Shown: in pieces, positions 54,511 through 63,761 of the stretch
Numbering within the stretch: the first letter of the stretch is position 1
Layout: the number at the start of each line of letters is the position of its first letter
Assembly (NCBI GenBank): GCA_016716085.1
Contig: JADJWY010000008.1
Span: forward strand, 448,291-512,290
Source: Hahellaceae bacterium
GTDB taxonomy: Bacteria > Pseudomonadota > Gammaproteobacteria > Pseudomonadales > Oleiphilaceae
Direction of reading: 5' to 3'
DNA: 64,000 nucleotides
The notes under the pieces: model-generated
What the model saw: the letters and a program-made list of their open reading frames with translations, nothing else
What the model was told of the DNA's origin: nothing
Database searches by the model: none
Translations under genes and position numbers: made by a program

Positions 54511-55560
54511 GTGCCGACGCTTAGGATTTTAATAATAGGATCAGTTACCCCGGAAATTAGCGGAACTGCCATTTTGCTCCGTCAACTGGCGAATGAGTTA
54601 AGTTATCGTAACGATGTAACCATCTCGGTTGTTGACACTGGCGGTATTAGATTCGCTGGCGTCAAAGGGTTACTACGCTTCTTTCGCGTGATAAAAGTTT
54701 TGTATGTCCAAATTTGCCAGGCAGACGTAGTTACACTGCATATTAATCGAACGGCCCTTGCGATATTGGGCCCCATCATTTGGGGGTTCTCTCGATATCG
54801 AAAACGTCCATATATTGTTCGTCTTTTTGCTGGGTCGGGATACGCAGTATTACCTTTATTGCCGAGACTGGTATCCCATTGGGTAGTATCTAATTCCGAC
54901 TCATTTTTGGTAGAAACTGAAGCTTTAAGAGTAGAGGCTTCCAGGAAAATTGAACACTTGGTACGTTGGTTTCCAAATAGTCGGCCAATGCCTTCCGTTA
55001 GCAGCCTTCCTATGAGAGTTAAGTGTAGAAAGTTTATTTACTTAGGGCGAGTATATAAAGAAAAGGGTATTGCAGAGATGATTTCGGCTGTTGAGCGCTT
55101 TGAAATTCAAGTTCAGCTAGATGTCTATGGACCTTTTTGGTTCGGCGCATTTTCCGAACATGATTTTTCGGAGCTTACTCGAGCAACCTATTGTGGCGCG
55201 ATAACACCGCAAAGTGTTCATAATACTTTATTATCATACGATGCTCTGATTCTTCCAACATATGATCCAACAGAGGGATACCCAGGCGTAGTATTAGAGG
55301 CATTTTCTGCTGGGCTGCCTGTTATTTGCACTAACACCGGCGGACTTTCGGAGATGGTCGATGATACTTGTGGAATAATTATACCTCCACAAGATGCTAA
55401 TGCCTTGTATGAAGCAATGAGGTTGTTGGTAGATGATGAAGAATTGTATTTTCAGTTGCAATTAGGGGTTCGAAGTAGAAGGTCGGATTTTGCCAGTGAA
55501 ATCTGGACTGACCGGTTTGTGAGGATATGCTGGGATGTATTGCAAGGGATGTACGAGTGA
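54511..55560 (+). CDS. GT4-family glycosyltransferase
   Basis: A 349-residue GT-B protein. The N-terminus LRILIIGSVTPEISGTAILLRQLANEL is family-like. The donor domain has FIYLGRVYKEKGIAEMI near residues 175-191, ALILPTYDPTEGYPGVVLEAFSAGLPVICT near 248-277 with the E-x7-E signature (EGYPGVVLE), and GGLSEMVDD. GTG start without a clear ribosome-binding site. AT-rich. Overlaps the next gene by 4 bases (GTGA). Confidence 0.85.
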   Translation: MPTLRILIIGSVTPEISGTAILLRQLANELSYRNDVTISVVDTGGIRFAGVKGLLRFFRVIKVLYVQICQADVVTLHINRTALAILGPIIWGFSRYRKRPYIVRLFAGSGYAVLPLLPRLVSHWVVSNSDSFLVETEALRVEASRKIEHLVRWFPNSRPMPSVSSLPMRVKCRKFIYLGRVYKEKGIAEMISAVERFEIQVQLDVYGPFWFGAFSEHDFSELTRATYCGAITPQSVHNTLLSYDALILPTYDPTEGYPGVVLEAFSAGLPVICTNTGGLSEMVDDTCGIIIPPQDANALYEAMRLLVDDEELYFQLQLGVRSRRSDFASEIWTDRFVRICWDVLQGMYE

Positions 55561-56777
55561 GAATTGTCTACTTACACCAATACTTTAATTCCCGCTCAAT
55601 GAGTGGCGGTACGCGATCTTTTGAGATGGCTCGCCGTCTTGTGTCGAGTGGGCATGACGTTCATATTGTGACAACATTTAGGCAACAAACTAAGTTAAAG
55701 GGATGGTTTCAAACAGAAGAAGCGGGAATATACGTACATTGGTATCCTATAGCCTATTCTAATCGCATGAACTATTTTATGCGGATAGCAGCGTTCATAA
55801 AGTTCGCCTTTGTTGCAGCTCAGAAGGCTACTTCGCTAAAGGGAGACTTAATTTTTGCCACTAGCACGCCATTGACTATTGGTCTTCCCGCCGTTTACGC
55901 GGCCAGAAAATGTAAGGCCCCCATGGTTTTTGAAGTTCGAGATCTTTGGCCTGACGTGCCAATTGCTATTGGTGCTCTTAAAAATCAGACATTAGTTTAC
56001 GTTGCTCGGAAACTGGAAGAATTTGTCTATAGAAACTCAGCGCGAGTTATAGCGTTATCTCCAGGTATAAAAGAAGGGGTAGCAAAGAGCGGCTACCCGG
56101 AAGATTTCATCAAAGTAGTACCGAATGGGTGCGATTTTGACCTATTCGAAGTGTCTTTAGAGATTGGTAAATCGTTCAGGAATCAATATGCTTGGCTAAA
56201 AGGTCGGCCATTGGTGCTGTATTCTGGAACACTCGGGAAGATCAACGGCGTTGACTACCTCGTTCGTCTAGCAGCTCACGTTAAATCGCTTGATTCCGAA
56301 ATCAGGTTCCTTGTGGTGGGCGAGGGTAGAGAAGAGTCTCTTGTGCGAGGGCTCGCCGAGAAATTAGATGTCCTTGATAATAATTTTTTTATGCTTCCTG
56401 CGCTTCGTAAAGAAGATATGGCTAGTATATATTCTGCAGCCACAATAGTGACTTCATTATTTGTCGATTTGAAAGCGATGGAGGTCAACTCAGCGAATAA
56501 GTTTTTTGATGCACTTGCTGCTGGTCGGCCAATTGCAATTAACTATGGTGGATGGCAGGCCGAACTGCTTAAAGATGAAGGTGCAGGTTTGCTGCTTGAC
56601 TGGCAAAATTTGGATGCATCCGCACGTTATCTCACGAGTAAACTAAGAGATAAACCCTGGTTGGAGGCTGCTGGCAATGCCGCACGTGACTTAGGAAGAT
56701 CACGTTTTTGCAGGAATACGCTTTACGGACTTTTTGAGCAACAATTAAACAATGCTTTTGCTGAAAGGAGGTTATAG
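55557..56777 (+). CDS. WbuB-like GT4 glycosyltransferase (second)
   Basis: About 406 residues from GTG 55557, which overlaps the previous stop and gives the family N-terminus RIVYLHQYFNSRSMSGGTRSFEMARR. An upstream in-frame start at 55527 adds ten unlikely residues. It shares with the 52454 gene FATSTPLTIGLPAVY, FEVRDLWPDVPIAIG, IALSPGIKEGV, VVPNGCDFDLF and ANKFFDALAAGRPIAI, so the two are paralogues that diverged strongly. It is the last + strand gene before the convergent wecB, 19 bases away. Confidence 0.86.
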   Translation: MRIVYLHQYFNSRSMSGGTRSFEMARRLVSSGHDVHIVTTFRQQTKLKGWFQTEEAGIYVHWYPIAYSNRMNYFMRIAAFIKFAFVAAQKATSLKGDLIFATSTPLTIGLPAVYAARKCKAPMVFEVRDLWPDVPIAIGALKNQTLVYVARKLEEFVYRNSARVIALSPGIKEGVAKSGYPEDFIKVVPNGCDFDLFEVSLEIGKSFRNQYAWLKGRPLVLYSGTLGKINGVDYLVRLAAHVKSLDSEIRFLVVGEGREESLVRGLAEKLDVLDNNFFMLPALRKEDMASIYSAATIVTSLFVDLKAMEVNSANKFFDALAAGRPIAINYGGWQAELLKDEGAGLLLDWQNLDASARYLTSKLRDKPWLEAAGNAARDLGRSRFCRNTLYGLFEQQLNNAFAERRL

Positions 56778-56796
56778 AAAATTTCGCTCAGGGTTA

Positions 56797-57961
56797 TTAA
56801 TATAATTTTAGTACATGGATCAACGCATCGTGAATTTGATCTGCGGCTGTCCCGTCCCCATAGGGGTTGTGGGCTTCGGCCATCTTCTGATAAACCTCTG
56901 GGTTTTCGAGGATATCACAGGCTTTGTTGACGATGAGTGCTGGCGCAGTGCCGACTAATGAAACAGTACCCGCTTCTACCGCCTCGGGCCGCTCCGTAAC
57001 GTTTCGCGTGACAAGCACGGGCTTGCCAAAGGAGGGTGCTTCCTCCTGGATGCCTCCTGAATCCGTTATAACCAAAGTCGCAACGATCGAGTAGCCACAC
57101 AAACGGCAAGTAATCTTGCGGTGGAATAAGGTGAACATTTGTCGTTTTGCCCAGTAGTCGATGGACTGGCTCTTTAACATTAGGGTTGAGATGTACCGGG
57201 TAGATAAGTAGCCAGTCGGGGTGGCGCTTAGCAAGCGTTCTTAACGCAGTGCATAAATCTTCAAACCCTTGACCAAAATTTTCACGACGATGGCCAGTGA
57301 TCAGAATCATTTTTCCGTTTTGGGCTTTTAGATTAATTATGGCTTCAATCGTCTCCCGGGGTAAATGAGGTGTCCACTGTTCTGGTGTGCATCCATTCAG
57401 GTGGGATCTAACTTTTAGGAGCGCATCAATGACGGTGTTCCCCGTAACCCATATCCGATCCGTTGCTACGCCCTCCTCGCGAGATTCTCTTTAGCACGGG
57501 GTGTTGGTGCGAATGAAAGTGTGCCGGGCGGCCAACCAGGCTTCGATTAGCTTCTTCAGGGAAAGGTTCGGCGAGATTGCCGGTACGTAGCCCTGCTTCA
57601 ATATGGGCAACAGGGATCTGCCGGTAAAATGCGGCAAGTGCTGCCGCGAAACAGGTCGTGGTGTCTCCGTGAACCATCACCACGTCTGGCTGACAGGCAT
57701 CCAGAACTGATTTCATGCCTAGCAATACCTGCGACGTGATATCGAATAAATCCTGATTGGGCTTCATGATATCCAAATCAAAATCCGGTCGGATGGAAAA
57801 GAGTTCAAGACCTGATCCAGCATCTGTCGATGCTGAGCTGTAACCGCTACCCGGCAGTCAAAATGGTGAGACGCTCGAAGTCTTAAAACCAGAGGTGCCA
57901 TCTTGATTGCTTCGGGCCGTGTGCCGAATACCAGCAGAACACGTTGGGGGCGAAGATTCAT
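56797..57961 (-). pseudogene. wecB: wecB (UDP-GlcNAc 2-epimerase), frameshifted
   Basis: All parts of a roughly 385-residue non-hydrolysing UDP-GlcNAc 2-epimerase are present in order, but in different frames. The start reads RVLLVFGTRPEAIKMAPLVL. Then come QHRQMLDQVL, MVHGDTTTCFAAALAAF, HIEAGLRTGNLAEPFPEEANR, VTGNTVIDALL, ILITGHRRENFGQGFEDL, YPVHLNPNV, TDSGGIQEEAPSFGKPVL and ERPEAVEAGT. Breaks lie near 57813 and 57086, and at 57512 (a T run one short) and 57477 (CC read as C). Restoring single bases rebuilds the whole protein. The enzyme makes UDP-ManNAc for WecC. Sequence error is more likely than decay. Confidence 0.85.
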
Positions 57962-57983
57962 TTCAACCTGATACGTTAGCGGG

Positions 57984-59135
57984 TTAACTTAATATGCCAC
58001 GAGTATCGATAACGACTTTGTCGGATAGCCTTGCAGCCGAAAGCTTGCCAAAGCAAGTGTGGTCAACCAACACAACGACAATGTCTGCCCGGCTCAGGGC
58101 TTCCTCAAGAGGGAAGAGTCGAAAGTTCGGATGTTCCTTGATGAAGGGTTCGCAAACAATGACGTCTCCCACCTTTTTTCCTGCAATGAGGATGCAATAT
58201 GGACTGCCGGCGATTCGCGCAAGTCATCGACGTTCGCCTTAAATGCTAAACCCAGGCACGCAATGACGGGATGCTTAAAACGGGTCGCTTTTTCAATAAC
58301 TTTCTCAATGATCCATTCAGGTTTACGGTCGTTGACCTCTCGTGCGGATCGGATAAGGCGGGCATGCTCGGGCGCCCGATCGACGATAAACCATGGGTCG
58401 ACTGCGATGCAGTGCCCTCCCACGCCGGGCCCAGGCTGGAGAATGTTAACGCGGGGATGGCGATTAGCCAGGCGAATCAGCTCCCAGACGTCTATTTGCT
58501 CTTTATCACAGATAAAGGAAAGCTCATTTGCAAACGCGATGTTGACGTCTCGAAAGGAATTTTCAGTTAGTTTACAAAGTTCAGCCGTTTTAGCGTGGGT
58601 TTTAAGGACTTCCCACTGACAAACTCCCGGTAGAAGGCTGCTGCCTTTTCGGTAGACTGGGCATTAATTCCACCAACGATCCGGTCGTTCTGCACGAGCT
58701 CAATCAATATGCGGCCGTGAAGGACGCGCTCTGGGCAATGTGCCACGAAGACGTCATTTTCGATATCGTGCCCCGACTCTCTGAGTAACACCGCAACGAT
58801 TTCCTCCGTCGTCCCCACTGGGCTGGTCGATTCAAGAATGACCAGATTGCCCGGGCGAACGTAGGGGCTGATGGCGCGTGTGGCATTTTCAACGTAACTT
58901 AAATCTGGGACATGATCGTCTTTAAAGGGCGTAGGGACGGCGATAATAAAAATGTCCGCTTCCGGTTGGCAAAAGGCTCGCTTTCAAATTGCCTGAATTG
59001 ACGGCTGATTTGACCAGTATGTCCAGGTCGGGTTCTACGATATGGATTTTACCTTGGTTGATGGTGTCTACCACCGATGGGAAGACCAATGTAGCCAAGT
59101 CCGACGACGCAGACGGTTTTAAGTTTTGGGGTCAT
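57984..59135 (-). pseudogene. wecC: wecC (UDP-ManNAc 6-dehydrogenase), frameshifted with a small deletion
   Basis: A UDP-ManNAc dehydrogenase upstream of wecB on the same strand. It reads KTVCVVGLGYIGLP, EADIFIIAVPTPFKDDH, ILESTSPVGTTEEIV, AHCPERVL, ELCKLTENSFRDVNIAFANE with the catalytic Cys region, RHPRVNILQPGPGVGGHCIAVDPW (marked by its ends only) and LVDHTCFGKL. GGHCIAVDPWFIV identifies WecC, not WbpA. Frame breaks lie near 58600 (an A run one short), 58177 (an A run one short) and about 58986 (T run one long). In addition about 20 residues are missing after GYIGLP (near 59075), where the family continues into the NAD-binding helix. That deletion is not a homopolymer error. Confidence 0.83.
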
Positions 59136-59173
59136 TGAGTGATTCTGATCTGATAGGGTCGGGAATACTGCAA

Positions 59174-59195
59174 GGAGCCACGGCTCCATTTTTTT
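59174..59195 (+). terminator. intrinsic-terminator-like hairpin in the leader of the sugar-transferase operon
   Basis: GGAGC-CACG-GCTCC (59174-59187) is followed by A and seven T (59189-59195), the form of a rho-independent terminator on the + strand. No + strand gene ends just upstream; the hairpin sits in the 148-base spacer between the divergent wecC start and the sugar-transferase start. It may attenuate the downstream operon or stop antisense transcription from the - strand genes' opposite side. The stem is only 5 bp. Confidence 0.45.
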
Positions 59196-59294
59196 ATTTG
59201 GCTTAGAGGCTAACCTCGTGACGAAGAATTTGCAATGATTGATGTGACGAGTTTCAAACGCTATCGTAGTGGCGAAGTTAGGTAGTAGGACTGG

Positions 59295-59887
59295 ATGAAG
59301 CGGTTAATCGATTTTGTGCTGCGTTGGGGCGCTTGTTTGTTTGAGCCCCGTTTTCGTCGTGCTCTTTGTCCTGGTTGCGTGTGCGCTTGGTCGCCCCGTT
59401 TTTTTTCGGCAGACGCGCCCTGGATTGAACGGACGGCCATTTCAAATGATTAAATTTCGAACCATGAGTGATTCTCGGGATGCTAACGGCGCACTGCGCT
59501 CTGATGCCGAGCGTTTAGGGCGATTCGGTCGTTGGCTGCGTGCCAGTAGCCTTGATGAGTTACCTGAGTTATGGAATGTCCTGAAAGGCGATATGAGTTT
59601 GGTCGGCCCCCGCCCGTTGCTCATGGAGTATTTGCCACTGTATAACACCCGACAAGCGAGACGTCATGAGGTTCGGCCGTATTACGGGGTGGGCGCAGGT
59701 CAATGGAAGAAACGCAATCAGTTGGGAAAATAAGTTTGAGCTGGACGTCTGGTACGTCGAACATTGGTCACTTCAACTGGATATTAAGATTATTCTCTTA
59801 ACGCTGAAGAAAGTGTTTGTCAGAGAAGGCGTTACTGCCGAGGGTGAGGCGACCACAGCTCGGTTCACAGGTTCCAGACATGTCTAG
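59295..59887 (+). pseudogene. PglC/WcaJ-type initiating sugar-phosphate transferase, frameshifted
   Basis: Pieces in order: MKRLIDFVL (behind AGGA), then after a first break near 59310 LSPVFVVLFVLVACALGRPVFF, RQTRPGLNGRPFQMIKFRTM, SSLDELPELWNVLKGDMSLVGPRP, YLPLYNTRQARRHEVR, then after a second break near 59680 TGWAQVNGRNAISW, KFELDVWYVEHWS and VREGVTAEGEAT. This is the short monotopic bacterial sugar transferase of the PglC class, which loads the first sugar phosphate (often diNAc-bacillosamine) onto undecaprenyl phosphate. With the following genes it forms a pgl-like set. Breaks are single or double base losses. Confidence 0.82.
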
Positions 59888-60509
59888 ACTGGCCATTCTC
59901 GGCGCGAGTGGACATGGTAAGGTGTTGGCGGATTGCGCGGCGCTCTGTGGCTGGCATGACATTGTTTTTTTTGATGATGCCTGGCCCACTCTATCCTCAA
60001 ATCGGCATTGGTCCATACTGGGTGGTACGAGCGAACTACTAGGCTCTTTGACCCAGTTTAATGGCGTTGTTGTTGCGATAGGGAATAATTTTATCCGGCA
60101 GCAGAAACTTGCCAACTTGCAGCGGCGGGTGCTCCCTTGTTAAATTGATTCACCCCGGGGCATTTGTTAGCAAACTATGCTGAAGTAGGTGAGGCAAGTG
60201 TGATTCTTGCCGGGCAGTTGTTAATGTTGATGCACGGATTGGCGTTGGGGTGATCGTCAACACAGGTTCCATAATTGAGCATGATTGTCAGGTTGGAGGA
60301 GCTGCTCACGTCAGCCCCGGTGCCTCTATCGCGGGCGGTGCCCGGGTGGGTTGCCGCGCCCGGTCGGGGTGGGTGCGGCAATTAAGCAACTTGTGTCCAT
60401 AGGGCAAGATGCTATAGTTGGCGCGGGAGCTGTCGTGCTCTCGGATGTTCGGGACGGCGTAACCGTAATTGGCGTGCCTGCGAGGCCTATGGAAGGCCAT
60501 CTCAAATAA
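59880..60509 (+). pseudogene. PglD-like sugar N-acetyltransferase, frameshifted
   Basis: The N-terminus LAILGASGHGKVLADCA and the Rossmann-like sugar-binding part are intact to about 60130. The remainder is the PglD/NeuD-type beta-helix in changed frames: LIHPGAFVS, then VNVDARIGVGVIVNTGSIIEHDCQVG, HVSPGASIAGGARVG and IGQDAIVGAGAVVLSDVRDGVTVIGVPARP. At least four single-base length changes are needed to join them, for example AAATTG for AATTTG near 60143-60150 and GCCGGGCAG for GCCGGGGCAG near 60210. PglD acetylates UDP-4-amino-4,6-dideoxy-GlcNAc to UDP-diNAc-bacillosamine. The start overlaps the previous gene by 8 bases. Confidence 0.8.
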
Positions 60510-60528
60510 TTAGAAAAGTGACTCGGGT

Positions 60529-61710
60529 ATGCAAAAATCAGAAGTTGTGTCGCCATGGCCAGTATATGCTGAAGATGAGGTTCAGGCTGTCGTAGACGTC
60601 CTGAAGTCAGGAAAGGTAAATTACTGGACGGGCACTCTGACCCGGCAGTTTGAAACTGAATTTGCTCAATTCTCCGGTGTTAAACATGCAATTGCGGTGG
60701 CAAATGGAACCGTCGCACTGGATCCGATTTTAGTTGCACTCGGTATAGGGCAGGCGATGAGGTCATTGTGACGCCTCGAACTTTTCTGGCATCTGTGAGT
60801 GCAATCATTTTGGCTGGAGCCATTCCTGTTTTTGCTGACATCGATACAGACACCCAAAATATTACGGCAGGCACGATATCAGCGAAACTTGGCCCTAAAA
60901 CGCGCGCGGTTTTGTGCGTTCATTTGGCTGGCTGGCCGTGTGATATGGACCCTATCTGTGCGCTTGCCCGGGAGAAAGGACTCACGTTATTGAGGACTGT
61001 GCTCAGGCCCACGGGGGTATGTATAAGGGGCGCAAGCTTGGGGCTAGGTGATGCAGCAGCGTGGTCATTTTGCCAGGACAAGATCATGACCACTGGTGGT
61101 GAAGGGGGGAATGGTCACTACGAATTCAACAGATTTGTGGGAAAAAATGTGGTCCTACAAAGATCATGGTAAGAGTTGGGCGGCAGTTTACAATAATCAG
61201 CATCCAACCGGATTTCGCTGGCTGCATGAGTCTTTTGGTACTAACTGGCGTCTGACTGAAATGCAGGCCGCTATAGGCCTCAGACAGCTAGAGAAAATGC
61301 CCCTCTGGCACCGCACTCGGTTGCGGAATGCAATGCAAATTTGGCAGGCAGCGTCGGTACTTCCCGCAGTACGGGTTCCTGTAATCCCTGATACAATCGA
61401 GCATGCCGCTTATAAGTGCTATGTTTTGTGAGGCCAGAACGTTTGGAGAATGGCTGACACGCGATCGGATAATTAAGGAAATCAACGATGAGGGTTCCTT
61501 GTTTCAGTGGTTCGTGTTCGGAGGTTTATCTGGAAAAAGCATTTTGACCAAACGTCTTATAGACCTGAGCAGCGACTTATAGGCGCGAAAGAGCTCGGAG
61601 AAACCAGTTTGATGTTTCTTGTTCCCCCCGCTTTCCGAGCGTGAACTGGAGAACACGTGTAAGACGCTGACTTCAGTTGTTATGCGAGCAACTCGCGGTT
61701 CGTCTCATGA
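60529..61710 (+). pseudogene. PglE-like DegT-family aminotransferase, frameshifted
   Basis: A DegT/DnrJ/EryC1/StrS aminotransferase split over several frames: SPWPVYAEDEVQAVVDVLKSGKVNYWTG-type start, HAIAVANGTVAL, VTPRTFLASVSAIILAGAIPVFADID, AWSFCQDKIMTTGGEGG (PLP Lys probably in FCQDK), RLTEMQAAIGLRQLEKMP, then after 61430 VRPERLENGW, PEQRLIGAKELGE and ERELENTCKTL in changing frames. It would transaminate the 4-keto sugar made by the downstream WbpM-like dehydratase. The 3' limit is approximate because the frame is uncertain; a stop occurs at 61708-61710. Confidence 0.78.
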
Positions 61711-61815
61711 TGGCAGGAGTGCACTGATACGCTGTGAGACCTGGCGCTGAGTCTCGGTTTGGAAAGATCTGCTATTATCCAAAGGTGGGTCTTTGATTGG
61801 GCCGTTAAAAAGTAG

Positions 61816-63722
61816 TTGGAACGTGATAGAAAGCGATCAATTGGTTTTTTGGTATATCAAGACCACCAAAAAAGGGTCCTGTCGATCGTTGGCGACATGA
61901 TACTTTATATTGCGCGGTTTGGCTGGCACTCTCTTCGCTACGACACCTTCTTTACATTTACCCATTTGCAGCTTTTGAGCGTTAGTTTGACCATTACCTT
62001 AACCGTATTGGTCTTTATTCGAGTTGGCCTTTATCGGGCGGTTATTCTTTTCATGGGATATCGGCAATGATGTCTGTCGCCTGTAGGGCGTTACGCTTTC
62101 GGCGGGCATTTTAGTTGCAACCAGCTTTCTATTGACTGCCCATCTACCGCGATCCGTACCGTTGATCTATTGGGCGCTAGCCATGGTGTTTACGGGGGTC
62201 CCGTATGGCGGTGAGAGCGGCGATATCCACATTGTCTAAACCGCGTAAGCGTAAGGAGGGGTGTGTTGATCTATGGCGCCGGTGATTTCGGCTGTCAATT
62301 GGCAACTGCCCTTTATCATAGCTCCGAACACACAGCCGTTGCGTTTGTAGATGATGACGAGTCCAAGGCTGGCTCTGTTGTTAAGGGGCTTCGGGTGTAT
62401 CGCCCTGCAGAAATAGCACTCGTGCTTAATAAATTCAGAGTCCAGCGGGTACTATTGGCTATCAGTATGCCTCTCATGCTCAGCGCGGCCTGATCCTGCG
62501 CTACTCTCGAACAGTTCCGGTTAAAGTACAAACCATTTCTGGAATGTCAGACTTAGTTAATGGTCGGGCATCTATCACTGAGTTTCGAGAAATTGAGATC
62601 GAAGATCTTTGGGGCGCGATTGTGTGCCACCAAGGGCCGATTTCATTGAGAAGAACACGTTTGGAAAAATAGTGTTTGTGTCGGGTGCCGGCGGTTCAAT
62701 TGGCTCGGAGCTGTGCAGGCAGGTTGTGAATCAGGGGGCGCATCGCCTTGTGATGGTTGATGTTTGCGAGTATGCCCTTTACCAAATAGAGCATGAACTC
62801 AAGTGTTTGGTTGAATCAAAGGGTCTAAAAACGCAAATTATACCCATTGTGGGTTCTGTTCAGAAAGAACACCGAATGGAAGTCATTCTCCGTTCGTTCG
62901 ATGTTGAAGTGGTGTATCATGCGGCAGCCTACAAACATGTGCCCTTGGTTGAGCAAAATGTTGTGGAAGGTGTGGGAACAATGTGTTTAGCACATGGTTT
63001 CTGGCAGAAGCTGCTGTCAGGGCGGGGTAGTGAAGTCGTTTGTATTGATCTCCACTGATAAGGCAGTTAGCCCACCAATGTCATGGGCGCGTCCAAGCGA
63101 ATGGCAGAGCTTGTTTTGCAGGCGATGTCTGAGCGTTCCTCCGTAACCCGCTTCACCATGGTTCGTTTCGGCAATGTTCTTGGATCGTCCGGTTCTGTTG
63201 TCCCACTGTTTCGGCAGCAGATAAAGGCGGGCGGCCCCGTTACCGTAACCCACAAGATATCATCCGGCACTTTATGGCGATTCCCGAAGCAGCTAGTCTG
63301 GTGTTGCAGGCGGGCGCGATGGGCTCTGGAGGAAGTATTTCTTCTTGATATGGGTGATCCGGTTAAAATTGATGAGCTAGCCGGCAAAATGATTCGCTTG
63401 ATGGGGCACTCCGTGAAGAGAGGAAAACCTGGACGGCATTGAAATTGTGTATCGGGTCTTCGTCATGGTGAGAAGCTGTTTGAAGAATTGCTTATCGGAG
63501 AAGGAAGCCGAAACTGAGCATCCCCGTATCAAGGAAGGCACGAGAGGATTGTCTCGATTGGATGACGACTAAATCCTTGCTAAGTGCTTTAGATAGGGCC
63601 TGTCATCATTTTGACTGCTCGAACGTCAGGAAATCCTGCTTGCGGCACCACTGGGATCACACCAGAAAGTGAGTGCGTTGACCTTGTTTGGCGTAAAGGA
63701 AAGATATTCAGTTATTTGGTGA
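61816..63722 (+). pseudogene. WbpM/CapD-like nucleotide-sugar 4,6-dehydratase, frameshifted
   Basis: The large membrane form is present: a hydrophobic N-terminal part (about 61900-62180), a first Rossmann domain (LIYGAGDFGCQLATAL near 62260-62310), then VFVSGAGGSIGSELCRQV (62670-62730), VYHAAAYKHVPLVEQN, MGASKRMAELVLQAMSERS, TRFTMVRFGNVLGSSGSVVPLF, FLLDMGDPVKIDELA and a C-terminus resembling PESECVDLVWRKGK. Five or more frame changes interrupt it, for example at 62070, 62490, 62605, 62970, 63260 and 63425. WbpM/PglF converts UDP-GlcNAc to the 4-keto-6-deoxy sugar used by PglE and PglD. The start and end given are approximate. Confidence 0.82.
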
Positions 63723-63761
63723 TGATGACGCTCTGGTGCATGGGGCACAACGGGTTGCCAT

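Noticed and set aside
58059..58619. A 186-codon + strand ORF across the wecC region
   Set aside because: It is antisense to recognisable WecC sequence (GGHCIAVDPW, ENSFRDVNIAFANE) and reads as low-complexity Arg/Ser; it is a shadow frame.
57984..59135. Calling the broken dehydrogenase WbpA to complete the ManNAc(3NAc)A pathway
   Set aside because: The GGHCIAVDPWFIV motif and pairing with wecB are WecC-like; WbpA has a different sequence after GVGGHC.
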